In this document: one piece after another, positions 42,578 through 51,906 of the stretch | Layout of the letters: each line of letters begins with the position of its first letter | Position numbering within the stretch: position 1 is the first letter of the stretch | Assembly: GCA_046347045.1 (NCBI GenBank) | Contig: JAXMGX010000009.1 | Location: 124,001-188,000 of the forward strand | Source of the DNA: ZC4RG30 sp046347045 | GTDB taxonomy: Bacteria > Pseudomonadota > Gammaproteobacteria > Steroidobacterales > Steroidobacteraceae | DNA length: 64,000 nucleotides | Reading direction: 5' to 3' | Position numbers and translations under genes: made by a program | Notes under the pieces: model-generated | The model's database searches: none | What the model saw: the letters and a program-made list of their open reading frames with translations, nothing else | Told to the model about the DNA's origin: nothing

Positions 42578-45500
42578 CTACTTCCCCACACCGAAACGTC
42601 GGAAGAGGCTGGGCAGCAGCACCAGCGTCAGTGCCGTGGAGCTGACCAGGCCGCCGATCACCACCACGGCCAGCGGCTTCTGGATCTCGGAGCCCGGGCC
42701 CGTGGCGAACAGCAGCGGCACCAGGCCGAAGGCCGTGATGCTGGCCGTCATCAGCACCGGACGCAGCCGCCGCACCGCGCCCTCGCGCACCACCTCTTCC
42801 ACGGGCATGCCGCGCGCGCGCAGCTGGTTGAAGTAGCTGATCATCACCAGGCCATTGAGCACCGCGATGCCCATCAGCGCGATGAAGCCCACCGAGGCGG
42901 GCACCGACAGGTATTCGCGGGCCACGGCCAGCGCGAACACGCCACCGACCAGCGCCAGCGGGATGTTCACGAACACCAGCAGCGCCTGCCGCACCGAGGT
43001 GAAGGTGGCGAACAGCAGCAGGAAGATCAGCGCCAGCGCCACGGGCACCACGAGCCCGAGCCGCGCCGCCGTGCGCTGCTGGTTCTCGAACTGGCCACCG
43101 AAGGTCAGGTGGTAGCCGGTGGGCAGCGGCACATTGCGGGCGATGCGGGCGCGGGCCTCCTCCACGAAGCCCACCAGGTCGCGGTCGCGCACATTGCTGC
43201 GGATCACCGCCATGCGCGCGCCATTCTCGCGCTCGATCTTCACCGGGCCCTCGGTGCGCGTCAGCCGCGCGAGCTCGCTCAGCGGCAGGGCATTGCCCTC
43301 GGCGACCGGCAGCCGCAGCTGGGCGAAATGATCGGGACCACCGGACTCGGCCGACGCCAGCGGCCCGCGCAGCAGCAGCGGCAGGCGTCGGCCGGATTCC
43401 ACCACCACGCCAGCCTGCCGGCCTTCCACCAGTGTGCGCAGGTCGTCCTGCACCGCTTCCACATCGAGTCCGGCGCGTCCGATCCGCGCCCGGTCCAGCG
43501 AGACCTGCAGGTACTGCACGCCGCCGTTCTGCGTGGCGTTCACGTCTTCACTGCCGCGGATCTGTTCCAGCTCGCCGGCGATGCGCTGGGCAAGCTGCTC
43601 GAGCGTCGCAAGGTCGGGGCCGAACACCTTCACCGCGAGGTCGCCACGCACACCGGAGATCAGCTCGGATACGCGCATCTCGATGGGCTGGGTGAAGCTG
43701 GTGTTCACGCCGGGGTAGCGGTCGGTGACCGCGCGGATCTGGTCCACCACCCAGGCCTTGTCGCGGCGGCGCCATTGATCGCGGGGCTTGAGTTTCACGA
43801 AGCCATCGGTCTCGTTCGTGCCCATCGGGTCGAGGCCCAGTTCGTCCGAACCCACACGCGCCACGATACGCTCGATCTCCGGCACTTCCTTGAGCAGCGC
43901 CTTCTGGATCTCCAAGTCGGTGGCCGCCGAGCGGGCGAGGCCGATGGAAGGCAGCTTCTCGTGCTGGATGACCACATCGCCTTCATCCATCGTGGGCATG
44001 AACGACTTGCCCAGGAAAATGAACGTGGCGAGAGCGGCCAGGAGCGCGGCGCCCGCGGCGATGAACACCGTTCGCTCGGACCGCAGCGCCCATTCGAGCA
44101 GCCGGCGGTAGCGGGATTCGAGCCACTGCACCAGCCGCGGCGTGGAATGGCTGCCCTTCAGCAGCCAGGTGGCCGCCACGGGCACCACCGTGAGCGACAG
44201 CAGCAGCGAACCCAGCAGCGCGAACACGATGGTGATGGCCACGGGCTTGAACAGCTTGCCCTCCAGGCCCTGCAGGCTCAGCAGCGGCAGGAACACCAGC
44301 GCGATGATGGCGATGCCGGCCGTGACCGGCGCGGCCACCTCGGCGGTGGCGCGATAGATCACGTGCAGGCGCGAATGCCGCGCCGCGCCGGGCTGTGCCT
44401 GGTGCGCCTCGATGTTCTCCACCACCACTACCGCGGCATCCACCAGCATGCCGATGGCGATGGCAAGGCCACCCAGCGACATCAGGTTCGCCGACAGCCC
44501 CTGCAGGCGCATGGCGAGGAAGGTGGTCAGTGCCGCCAGCGGCAGGATGAGGATGACGGCGACCGCGGCGCGCACATTGCCCAGGAACAGGAACAGCAGC
44601 ACCAGCACCAGCACCGCGGCCTCGGCCAGCGCGCTGGACACATTGCCTACGGCGCGCTCCACCAGCGAACCGCGGTCGTAGAAGATGCTGGTGTGCATGC
44701 CCTTGGGCAACGTGGGCTCGATCTGCCGCAGCCGCTCGCGCACCGATTCGACCACCTGCTGCGCATTCGCGCCGCGCAGGCCGATCACCAGCCCCTCCAC
44801 GGCCTCGCCCGTGCCCTGCTGCGTCACCATGCCGTAGCGCGTCAGCGCGCCGATGCGGATCTGCGCCACGTCGCCCAGCCGCACGGCGGTTTCGCCGCGC
44901 GAGGCAACCACGATGGCGGCGAGGTCCGCCGGGCTGCGCACATCGCCATCGGCGCGGATCAGCCAGCTTTCCTCGTTCTCCTGCAGGCGGCCGGCGCCGT
45001 CGCTGCGGTTGTTGGTCATCAGCGCATCGTGCAGGTTGCCCAGCGTGATGCCACGCGCCGCCAGCGCCGCGATATCGGGCACCACCTCGTAGCTGCGCAC
45101 GAATCCGCCCAGTGAATTCACGTCGGCAACGCCGGGCAGCCCGCGAAGCTGCGGCCGGATCACCCAGTCGAGCACCGTGCGCTTTTCTTCCAGCGACTGC
45201 GGACCCTCGAGCGTGAACATGAACATGTCCGACAGCGGCGTGCTGATCGGCGCAAGGCCGCCGCTGGCGGTGGCGGGCAGGTTGGGCACGACGCCGGCGA
45301 GGCGCTCGCTGACCTGGTTGCGCGCCCAGTAGATATCGGTGCCGTCCTCGAAATCCAGCGTGATGTCGGCGATGGCGTACTTGGAGCGCGAACGCAGCAT
45401 GGTCTGCCCGGGGATGCCCAGCAGTTCCTGCTCGATCGGCCCGGTGATCCGCGTCTCCACTTCCTCGGGCGTCATGCCCGGGGCCTTCATGATGATCTTC

Positions 45501-45640
45501 ACCTGCGTGGAGGAGATATCGGGAAAGGCATCGATGGGCAGACCCCGCAGCGCCCACAGGCCGAGGCCCGCGAGCAGCGTCACCAGCACCAGCACCAGCA
45601 GGCGCTGGGAAAGGCACATCGCGACCAGTCGCGCGAGCAT
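42578..45640 (-). CDS. CusA/CzcA-type heavy-metal RND efflux transporter
   Basis: A 1020-residue inner-membrane proton antiporter with 12 helices and two large periplasmic loops. It shows DAFPDISSTQVKI, the HME-RND signatures AIAIGMLVDAAVVVVENIEAH in helix IV, TLDFEDGTDIYWARNQVSERL, and the second-half FMPTMDEGDVV and GIAVLNGLVMISYFNQLR. The HME subgroup exports Cu(I)/Ag(I) or Zn/Co/Cd/Ni; the motif around helix IV (GMLVDAAVVVVEN) favours a CzcA-like rather than CusA-like set but does not settle the metal. It lies between CusB/CzcB-like and DUF3240 genes in one operon. Confidence 0.93.
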   Translation of the reverse strand: MLARLVAMCLSQRLLVLVLVTLLAGLGLWALRGLPIDAFPDISSTQVKIIMKAPGMTPEEVETRITGPIEQELLGIPGQTMLRSRSKYAIADITLDFEDGTDIYWARNQVSERLAGVVPNLPATASGGLAPISTPLSDMFMFTLEGPQSLEEKRTVLDWVIRPQLRGLPGVADVNSLGGFVRSYEVVPDIAALAARGITLGNLHDALMTNNRSDGAGRLQENEESWLIRADGDVRSPADLAAIVVASRGETAVRLGDVAQIRIGALTRYGMVTQQGTGEAVEGLVIGLRGANAQQVVESVRERLRQIEPTLPKGMHTSIFYDRGSLVERAVGNVSSALAEAAVLVLVLLFLFLGNVRAAVAVILILPLAALTTFLAMRLQGLSANLMSLGGLAIAIGMLVDAAVVVVENIEAHQAQPGAARHSRLHVIYRATAEVAAPVTAGIAIIALVFLPLLSLQGLEGKLFKPVAITIVFALLGSLLLSLTVVPVAATWLLKGSHSTPRLVQWLESRYRRLLEWALRSERTVFIAAGAALLAALATFIFLGKSFMPTMDEGDVVIQHEKLPSIGLARSAATDLEIQKALLKEVPEIERIVARVGSDELGLDPMGTNETDGFVKLKPRDQWRRRDKAWVVDQIRAVTDRYPGVNTSFTQPIEMRVSELISGVRGDLAVKVFGPDLATLEQLAQRIAGELEQIRGSEDVNATQNGGVQYLQVSLDRARIGRAGLDVEAVQDDLRTLVEGRQAGVVVESGRRLPLLLRGPLASAESGGPDHFAQLRLPVAEGNALPLSELARLTRTEGPVKIERENGARMAVIRSNVRDRDLVGFVEEARARIARNVPLPTGYHLTFGGQFENQQRTAARLGLVVPVALALIFLLLFATFTSVRQALLVFVNIPLALVGGVFALAVAREYLSVPASVGFIALMGIAVLNGLVMISYFNQLRARGMPVEEVVREGAVRRLRPVLMTASITAFGLVPLLFATGPGSEIQKPLAVVVIGGLVSSTALTLVLLPSLFRRFGVGK

Positions 45641-45643
45641 CTT

Positions 45644-46795
45644 CTACGGCGCCTGCGAGGTTGCGCCGAGGCCCAGCCAGCTACCCTTGATGGCAGCAAG
45701 GCCGCTGCTGGCCACCTGTGCACCCGGGGCAAGGTTGCCGCGGATCCAGGCACTGCCGCTGGCGCGACGTTCAACGGTCACCGCCAACGGCTGCAAGCCA
45801 TCGCCGGTGCGGGTAAACACATAGCTGCCGCCGCCATGCTGCACGACGCTGGCTTCCGGCACGGCCACGAGGCCCGCCGCGGCGCGCGGCGAAACCAGCG
45901 CTTCGACGAACTGATTGGGCACCAGGCAGGTGGCGGCGCGCGGGATCTCCGCGCGCACGGCGATGGTCTGGCTCTGCGCATCCAGCAGCGCCGCCGTGGC
46001 AATGACGCGGCCGGCCTCGGGGCAGCCGGCCACCGCCACCGCATCGCCGGTGTGGATGCCCTGCGCCTGCTCGCGCGTGGCCTGGATCTCCACCCACAGG
46101 CGGTCGAGCGAGGCGATCCGCAGCAGCGGATCGCCGAGGGCGATGCTCTGGCCTGCCGTCACCGCGACCTGCAGCACGCGGCCGGCGCGGGGCGCGACCA
46201 GGGTCACGGCGGGCACGATGTCGCTGGCGGCCTTGATCCTCTGCACCGCGGTGTCGGAAAAACCGGCCAGGCGCAGCATCTGCACCTGTGCACGCAGCGC
46301 CGCTCCGGCCTCGGTGGCGGCAGCCTGGCTTTCGAGCAGGCGGTTGCGCGCGATGATGCCTTCGGCATGAAGCTGCCCGTCGCGCTGGGCGCGGGACTCC
46401 GCAAGCTCGGCGCGCGAGCGTGCGGTCACCAGTTCGCGCTGCAGCTCCAGCACCTGGGCACTGCGGATGCGCACCAGCGCCTGGCCCGCGCGCACGTTCT
46501 GCCCCGGATCCACCAGCAGCGCTTCGATGCGACCCTCGACAGGCGCCAGCACCTGGTCCAGCGCGGCATTGGGCACCGTTGCGCGGCCCGCAAGGCGCAG
46601 CGACAGGCCCGCGCCGTCAGCAATCGCCCCGGCTTGCACCGCTTGGGCAGCGGCAAAGGTCACGCCGGCGGCCTGGAGCTGCGCGCCAGTCATGGGGATC
46701 TTCTGGGCCGGGGCCTCGGCGGCGCAGGCCACGACGCCAACCAGGGCGGCAAGGAAGGCGGTGCACAACGCCCGCAGGGTGAAGCTCATTCGCAT
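45644..46795 (-). CDS. RND membrane-fusion (periplasmic adaptor) protein, CusB/CzcB type
   Basis: A 383-residue exported adaptor: signal peptide (TAFLAALVGVVACAAEAPA), a lipoyl-like hairpin domain (VPNAALDQVLAPVEGRIEALLVDPGQNVRAGQAL), an alpha-helical coiled coil, a second lipoyl half (VTLVAPRAGRVLQVAVTAGQSI), and a beta-barrel domain with WVEIQATREQAQGI. It links the pump to the TolC-like channel. A cysteine in CPEAG near residue 250 might contact metal. It is the first gene of the minus-strand operon and is divergent from the two-component regulator, with the CTTAA box region between. Confidence 0.9.
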   Translation of the reverse strand: MRMSFTLRALCTAFLAALVGVVACAAEAPAQKIPMTGAQLQAAGVTFAAAQAVQAGAIADGAGLSLRLAGRATVPNAALDQVLAPVEGRIEALLVDPGQNVRAGQALVRIRSAQVLELQRELVTARSRAELAESRAQRDGQLHAEGIIARNRLLESQAAATEAGAALRAQVQMLRLAGFSDTAVQRIKAASDIVPAVTLVAPRAGRVLQVAVTAGQSIALGDPLLRIASLDRLWVEIQATREQAQGIHTGDAVAVAGCPEAGRVIATAALLDAQSQTIAVRAEIPRAATCLVPNQFVEALVSPRAAAGLVAVPEASVVQHGGGSYVFTRTGDGLQPLAVTVERRASGSAWIRGNLAPGAQVASSGLAAIKGSWLGLGATSQAP

Positions 46796-46816
46796 CGGCC
46801 CATCTCCAGCAGAAGG

Positions 46817-46856
46817 TGTCCAATACTGTCCAATGGGCCTTAAGTCATGCTTAAGG
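46817..46856. promoter_or_regulatory. Divergent control region: CTTAA-N6-CTTAA box and TGTCCAAT repeats
   Basis: Between the efflux operon and the regulator gene are two repeats. CTTAAgtcatgCTTAA (46839-46854) is a direct repeat with 11-base period, inside the perfect palindrome CCTTAAG-TCATG-CTTAAGG (46838-46856). Direct CTTAA repeats with this spacing match boxes bound by PmrA/QseB-type OmpR regulators. TGTCCAAT occurs at 46817-46824 and again at 46827-46834, ten bases apart. Possible -10 for the regulator is CTATGC at 46870-46875. I infer autoregulation and control of the pump genes by the regulator at 46903. Confidence 0.7.
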
Positions 46857-46902
46857 CGATCCCTTTACGCTATGCGGTCATTGGGGAGTCCTGTCTTTTA
46901 GG

Positions 46903-47574
46903 ATGAGTCAGGCGATGCGACTGCTGCTGGTGGAAGACGACGAGCACATCGGGCGGGCCCTGCAGACCGGGCTCGCGCAACAGGGGCATGCCGTGGACTG
47001 GCTGCAGGATGGCGTGGCCGCCGAGCTGGCCGCACGGGATGGCAACTACGATGCGGTGCTGCTCGACCTCGGCCTGCCGCGCCAGGATGGAATGCAGGTC
47101 ATCTCCAACCTGCGCCGCGATGGCTTCGCCGCTCCCATTCTCATCATCACCTCGCGCGACGAGATCCGCGACCGGGTGCAAGGGCTGGACAGTGGCGCGG
47201 ACGATTTCATCGTCAAACCCTTCGACATGGAGGAGCTCGGCGCGCGGCTGCGGGCCGCGCATCGCCGCGCCATGGGGCGCCCGCAGGCCGCGCTCGTGCA
47301 CGGTGACATCAAGGTCGATCCGGCGGCGCGGCAGGTGACGCGCGCGGGCCAGCCGGTGTCGCTCACGGGGCGCGAATTCATGCTGCTGCTGCACCTGCTG
47401 GAAAACCGCGGGCGCGTGCGCACGCGCGCGCAGCTGCAGGAATCCCTCTACAACTGGAGCAGCGACATCGAGAGCAACGCCATCGAGGTCCATGTGCACA
47501 ACCTGCGGCGTAAACTCGGCAAGGACCTCATAAGGACCGTCCACAGCCAGGGATATGTCATCGACAACGTCTGA
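46903..47574 (+). CDS. OmpR/PmrA-type response regulator
   Basis: A 223-residue regulator of the QseB/PmrA/CzcR type. The receiver has EDDEH at 11-15, phosphoacceptor Asp55 in AVLLDLGLPRQ and Lys in FIVKPFDMEEL. The C-terminal winged helix contains LTGREFMLLLHLLENRGRVRTRAQLQESLY and SNAIEVHVHNLRRKLGKD, typical DNA-binding segments. The divergently oriented RND operon and the nearby CTTAA box suggest metal-responsive control. The kinase gene starts 20 bases before its stop. An internal ATG at 46915 is an alternative start. Confidence 0.93.
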   Translation: MSQAMRLLLVEDDEHIGRALQTGLAQQGHAVDWLQDGVAAELAARDGNYDAVLLDLGLPRQDGMQVISNLRRDGFAAPILIITSRDEIRDRVQGLDSGADDFIVKPFDMEELGARLRAAHRRAMGRPQAALVHGDIKVDPAARQVTRAGQPVSLTGREFMLLLHLLENRGRVRTRAQLQESLYNWSSDIESNAIEVHVHNLRRKLGKDLIRTVHSQGYVIDNV

Positions 47575-48928
47575 ACCGCGCAAGTGGTCGCTGCGCACGC
47601 GGCTGCTTGCCTTGCTGGTGAGCCTGGCCGCGGTGCTGTTCGGCGCCAGCGCCGTGATGAACTGGCGGGCGCACCACGAGGCCAGCGACCGCCTCTTCGA
47701 TGACTCGCTGCACGAGTCGGCGGGCCTGCTGCTGCAGCTTGCAGAGCACGAGATGACCGAGCATGGGCAGATCCTGGGCCTCGAGCTCCTTGAGGCCGAG
47801 ACCAAGCCCGGTCCAGAGGGATTCCGCTTCCAGATCTGGACGCCCTCGATGCAGGCCGCTGCGCGTGCGGGCACGCCGCCGCGGCCGCCGTTGCTGCCAT
47901 TCGAGGTGGAGGGCTTCGGCTGGACGCGGCTGGATGGCCATGAATGGCGGGCGTACTCCACCTGGAACAGCAGCCGGACGCTGCAGATCCAGATCGCACA
48001 GGAGCCATCGCGGCATACGCAGCTCGACCGCCTGGCGCTGTGGCAGATGGCAGGCGGCGCGTTGCTGCTGCTGGCGGTGGCGGCGGTGCTGATCTGGCTG
48101 ATCGTGGATGCAACGCTCGAGCCGCTGTACCGCACGGCCGCCACTGTGGGCGAGCGCAGCGAGCAGGACCTGCGCGAAGTGGATGCCTCCGGTGCGCCGC
48201 GCGAAGTGCGGCCGCTGGTCGATGCGCTGAACCGCCTGCTGACCCGCATCCGCAATGCGCTGCAGACCGAGCGGCGCTTCACCGCCGATGCCGCGCACGA
48301 ACTGCGCACCCCGCTGGCCGCAATTCGCGCCAATGCGCAGGTGCTGATCGGGGCCCGGGATGACCAGGAACGCGAGACCACCGCGCGCGACCTGCTGGCC
48401 AGCGTCGACCGCAGCACCCGCCTGGTGGAGCAGTTGCTGGCGCTGGCGCGCGCCGACCAGCCACTGCAGCATGACAAGCTGCGCGAAGTGGATCTGGCCG
48501 AGGTGGCGCGCGAACAGCTCGCCGCCCATCGCGGCCGCGCGGACCAGTGCGGCATCGAGCTTTCCGGCGCGCTCGAGCCCGGCCCGACCCGGGCCGATCC
48601 GGCGCTGCTGTCGGTGATGGTGCGCAACCTCATCGACAACGCGCTGCGCTACACGCCTGCAGGTGGTCACATCACCGTGGTCACCGGCGCCAATCACGAT
48701 GGCCCGGTGCTCGCGGTCGAGGACGATGGCCCGGGGATTCCCGAAACGGAACGCGAGCGGGTGTTCGAGCGCTTCCACCGCCTGCCGGGTCAGAAGGCAA
48801 CGGGCAGCGGCCTGGGACTTTCCATCGTGCGCCGCGTGGCCGACGTGCACGGCGCGCGCGTGGCCATTGCCGCAGGTGCCGGCGAGCGAGGCACGCGCGT
48901 GTCGGTGAAATTCAGGCAGGCTGCCTGA
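47555..48928 (+). CDS. QseC/CzcS-type sensor histidine kinase
   Basis: A 457-residue membrane kinase: helix one at about 17-35 (LLALLVSLAAVLFGASAVM), periplasmic sensor, helix two at about 165-185 (GGALLLLAVAAVLIWLIV), a HAMP-like linker, the phospho-acceptor box DAAHELRTPLAAI (His near 249), N box NLIDNALRYTP, G1 EDDGPGIP and G2 GSGLGLSIVRRVAD. The periplasmic part is a 2CSK_N-like fold. It overlaps the regulator by 20 bases. It presumably senses a periplasmic metal ion, given the divergent RND efflux operon. Its stop is nine bases from the convergent end of the cytochrome operon. Confidence 0.92.
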   Translation: MSSTTSEPRKWSLRTRLLALLVSLAAVLFGASAVMNWRAHHEASDRLFDDSLHESAGLLLQLAEHEMTEHGQILGLELLEAETKPGPEGFRFQIWTPSMQAAARAGTPPRPPLLPFEVEGFGWTRLDGHEWRAYSTWNSSRTLQIQIAQEPSRHTQLDRLALWQMAGGALLLLAVAAVLIWLIVDATLEPLYRTAATVGERSEQDLREVDASGAPREVRPLVDALNRLLTRIRNALQTERRFTADAAHELRTPLAAIRANAQVLIGARDDQERETTARDLLASVDRSTRLVEQLLALARADQPLQHDKLREVDLAEVAREQLAAHRGRADQCGIELSGALEPGPTRADPALLSVMVRNLIDNALRYTPAGGHITVVTGANHDGPVLAVEDDGPGIPETERERVFERFHRLPGQKATGSGLGLSIVRRVADVHGARVAIAAGAGERGTRVSVKFRQAA

Positions 48929-48937
48929 AGGCAGCGC

Positions 48938-49510
48938 CTATTCCAGCGTGCGGGCGCTGAATTCCGCGAAGGCCCGGCGGCCGCTGCGCCACACGTCGAA
49001 CCAGACATCCTCGGGCAGCGTCGCGTCGCTGGCCGGCCGCACCTGCAGCTTGATGTCGGTGGACATCGCGCGCAGCAGCGCCTCATCCACTTCGTAGATG
49101 GCCAGCACCGCGCCGTGGCCTGGCGGCTTCAGCGGCCACTGGCTGATGCCCATGTCGCGCGGCGTGCGGCCGAGGGGATCCAGCTTCAATTCACGATCGC
49201 CGGCGCGCAGTTGCAGCACGGGCTTGTCGCCCGCGTACTGGCCGCGGCCGGGCACGGTGGACCACAGGAATGCCGCCAGGTGGTAGCCGCGCTTGCCTGC
49301 GATGTTGATCTCCACCGCATACAGCGCGATGTAGTCGCGCGCATGCGCCGCCAGATGCGGCTGGTCGAGTGCCAGCACCCAGGGTTCGGTGGAAAGCTGC
49401 AGCGTGGCGCCGGTCCTGCGGTCGAGGATGGTGCCGCTGGCAGCCCCGGCCACCGCGGGCAGCAGTCCTGCGAGCAGCAGCGCGCCGATGAATGTGCGCC
49501 GGCTGCTCAT
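48938..49510 (-). CDS. Small exported protein closing the cytochrome operon
   Basis: A 190-residue protein. The N-terminus (SSRRTFIGALLLAGLLPAVAGAAS) is a signal peptide that includes an RRTF motif, possibly Tat-exported. The mature region is beta-rich (TILDRRTGATLQLSTEPWVLALDQP, NIAGKRGYHLAAFLWSTVPGRGQY, DRELKLDPLGRTPRD, IKLQVRPASDATLPEDVWFDV). No CXXCH or metal-binding motif is visible, and I do not recognise the family. It overlaps the beta-barrel gene by four bases, so it is the last gene of the operon and probably a periplasmic assembly or stability partner of the conduit. Confidence 0.65.
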   Translation of the reverse strand: MSSRRTFIGALLLAGLLPAVAGAASGTILDRRTGATLQLSTEPWVLALDQPHLAAHARDYIALYAVEINIAGKRGYHLAAFLWSTVPGRGQYAGDKPVLQLRAGDRELKLDPLGRTPRDMGISQWPLKPPGHGAVLAIYEVDEALLRAMSTDIKLQVRPASDATLPEDVWFDVWRSGRRAFAEFSARTLE

Positions 49511-51906
49511 CGCCGCGTGTCCAGCGACAACCGGTAGCCGAGACTGAAGAAATAGCGCTTGCGGTCTTCAGTGGTTGCGATCAGCGACCGCTTGCCGAGT
49601 TCCGCCCCGGCCTCGAGCTCGATGGAATTGCGGCCGTGCAGCCAGTCGAGCCGCAGCGAGGGCACGTACACCCACTCGTTGCTGCCATCGGGCATGTCGG
49701 TGCGTCGGTCGGCCCGGATGCGTGTGGTGAGCCGCAGGCCCGCGCCCAGCGGCAGCCGGCTGCCCAGGCCGGCGGACATCAACGTGCCCGTGCCGCCGCG
49801 CTGGTAGCGCAGCGCAATCGATTGCGTGTCGCCCTCGCGCAGCAGGCTGTTCCACATCAGCTCGGTGGTGGCGGCGTCATCCCGGCCCAGCGAGGGGACG
49901 GCCTCGACGCCGCCGGAGGCGGGCGTGCCCGAGAGATTGGTCGACATCAGGTTCATCGTCCACTGGCCGCGATCACCCAGCGGATGGGCTGCGGTGAGGC
50001 CGAACTGCGTGAGGCTGGCCGAGCGGTCGGTGGCGAGCTGGTCGATTTCATCGGGCGTGAACTGCTGGAACAGGTCGTTGAACACCACGGTGGGCTGGCC
50101 GATCAGCGCATTGCGGATGCTGAGCATGGGGCTGCGCTGCCGGCTGGCATCGACATTGAATGTCCAGCGTGAATCAGTGACCAGCGTACCCAGCACGGCC
50201 ACGCTGTTCAGGCCGTGGAAATACACGTCGTAGTCGGCCATGGCCACCAGCGTGCGGCCGGGGCGGATGAGCCGGGTTTCAACACCCACCGAACGGCGGT
50301 CGACCTCGCCCGCGTACTGCTGGCCCAGCACGTAGAAGGCCGTGTCCCAGCTGCGGCTGGCGTTGGCGAAGTCCGCGCTCAGCGACAGGAACCGGCGGTT
50401 CGTGGCCGGGCCATTGCGCGTGCTTTCCACCGGCAGGCCGGCCACGGCGCCGAAGCCGATGTTGTCGCGCCACTGCCAGGTGGACAGCAGGCCGTCGAAG
50501 GCGCCGGAGATGCCCGCCATGCCGCGCGACTGCCGGCCCAGCCGCATGCCGAGGCCCAGCTCGCGGTCATTGAGTTCGGCATAGGCCGAGGACACGCGCA
50601 GCTGGTCGCCGCGCCCGGTCTTCATGAGGTCCTTGATGTACCCCATGCTCACGCGGCTGGTGAAATCCAGCCGCTCGCCGCGGCGGCGCACCAGGCCGTC
50701 CACATCGGTGAGCACCGCGTTCTGCGTGGTGATGTCGCGCGACAGCGCGGCGCTTGCCAGTTGGGTGTCGTCGCGGCGGTAGATCTGCGAGGCGCCGCCG
50801 AATGCGCTCCAGCCCACGGTCGCATCGCCGCCACCGGTGCCACGCCGGCCCGGAAGGCTGGCGGTGCGCAGGGTCTGCAGGCGCTGGCGAATGCGTCCGG
50901 CGGCCGGCGAATCCGGATAGCGGCGCAGGTAGTCCTCGTAGGCCGCCTTGGCCTGGGCGAGCTGGCCCTTGCGCTCGCGCGCAAGACCCAAGAGCTCCGC
51001 GGCGTCGATGCGATGCAGGTAGTCCTCGGAGGCCACGATCTGGGTCAGGCGTGTAATGGCGTCGTCGAAGCGCTTCGCCGACATGGCGCGACGCGCCTCG
51101 TCGAGCCGGGCATCGAGCGCGGCATCGGCGCGCGTCTCGGGCTTGCGGGTGGGACTTGCAACGCGGGAAACCACTTCGGGCTCCGTCGCATCGGCCGTGG
51201 GTGCCACCTCGTCGTCGATGCCGAGCCACGCCGAGGGGTAGCTGCCGCGCGCGGCGCGCAGCGCGGCATCTGCCTCGCGCCGGGAATCGAACGGGCCGGC
51301 GCGCAGCCGGAACCAGGTCACGCCATCCACCTCGCGCTGCGAGACGAACACCGGCGTGCGCAGCAGTGCGGCCGCCTTGGCCACGTCGATGTCGCTGAAC
51401 TTCTCCTGCGAGGAGAGCAGGTTCACCGCGAAGCCACCGGCCTTCTGCAGGTCCTCGCCCACCTCCACGCGCGAGGCCGCGCCGCGGCGCTGCACGCGGA
51501 TGCGCAGGCCGCGCATGCCGGTGGTGGGCGCCAGCACGTATTTCTCGATGCGGTTCCAGCGCACGATCAATTCCGCGCCGCCGGCAAGGCCGGGCTGCAG
51601 TTCCACGCTGCGCACCAGCCCCTCGGCATCGCCCGTCAGCAGCCGCTCGACGGGGAACTGGGCAGAAGGCGGCAACTGGCAGTCGGGACCGATGCCGAGC
51701 TGCACGTGCACCTCGTCGCCCTCGGCAGCCGGAGTATGCGTCTGGTAGCGCAGCGAGCAGGTGAAATCGAGCGCGAGATCGAGGTGATCGTCGCGCGCGG
51801 TGACGCCGCTGCCGGCCAGCAGCCGCCCGGTCTGGGCGTTGGCAGCGGTCGTGGACAGCGCCAGCGCCGCTGCCAGCACCAGGATTGACGAGTCGGACCG
51901 GCGCAT
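49507..51906 (-). CDS. SPOR-TPR-beta-barrel outer-membrane protein, candidate porin of the cytochrome conduit
   Basis: A 799-residue exported protein (signal RRSDSSILVLAAALALSTTAANA). Residues about 150-225 form a SPOR-like domain (GFAVNLLSSQEKFSDIDVAKAAALL, VTWFRLRAGPFDSRREADAAL). A TPR-like stretch follows (about 265-345). From about residue 350 to the end the sequence is amphipathic beta-strands of porin type, ending in ALGYRLSLDTRR-like FSLGYRLSLDTRR. Its start overlaps the stop of the 51-heme cytochrome (ATGA). The place and fold parallel the MtrB/PioB-type barrel of porin-cytochrome conduits, without clear sequence similarity that I can see. Confidence 0.7.
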   Translation of the reverse strand: MRRSDSSILVLAAALALSTTAANAQTGRLLAGSGVTARDDHLDLALDFTCSLRYQTHTPAAEGDEVHVQLGIGPDCQLPPSAQFPVERLLTGDAEGLVRSVELQPGLAGGAELIVRWNRIEKYVLAPTTGMRGLRIRVQRRGAASRVEVGEDLQKAGGFAVNLLSSQEKFSDIDVAKAAALLRTPVFVSQREVDGVTWFRLRAGPFDSRREADAALRAARGSYPSAWLGIDDEVAPTADATEPEVVSRVASPTRKPETRADAALDARLDEARRAMSAKRFDDAITRLTQIVASEDYLHRIDAAELLGLARERKGQLAQAKAAYEDYLRRYPDSPAAGRIRQRLQTLRTASLPGRRGTGGGDATVGWSAFGGASQIYRRDDTQLASAALSRDITTQNAVLTDVDGLVRRRGERLDFTSRVSMGYIKDLMKTGRGDQLRVSSAYAELNDRELGLGMRLGRQSRGMAGISGAFDGLLSTWQWRDNIGFGAVAGLPVESTRNGPATNRRFLSLSADFANASRSWDTAFYVLGQQYAGEVDRRSVGVETRLIRPGRTLVAMADYDVYFHGLNSVAVLGTLVTDSRWTFNVDASRQRSPMLSIRNALIGQPTVVFNDLFQQFTPDEIDQLATDRSASLTQFGLTAAHPLGDRGQWTMNLMSTNLSGTPASGGVEAVPSLGRDDAATTELMWNSLLREGDTQSIALRYQRGGTGTLMSAGLGSRLPLGAGLRLTTRIRADRRTDMPDGSNEWVYVPSLRLDWLHGRNSIELEAGAELGKRSLIATTEDRKRYFFSLGYRLSLDTRR

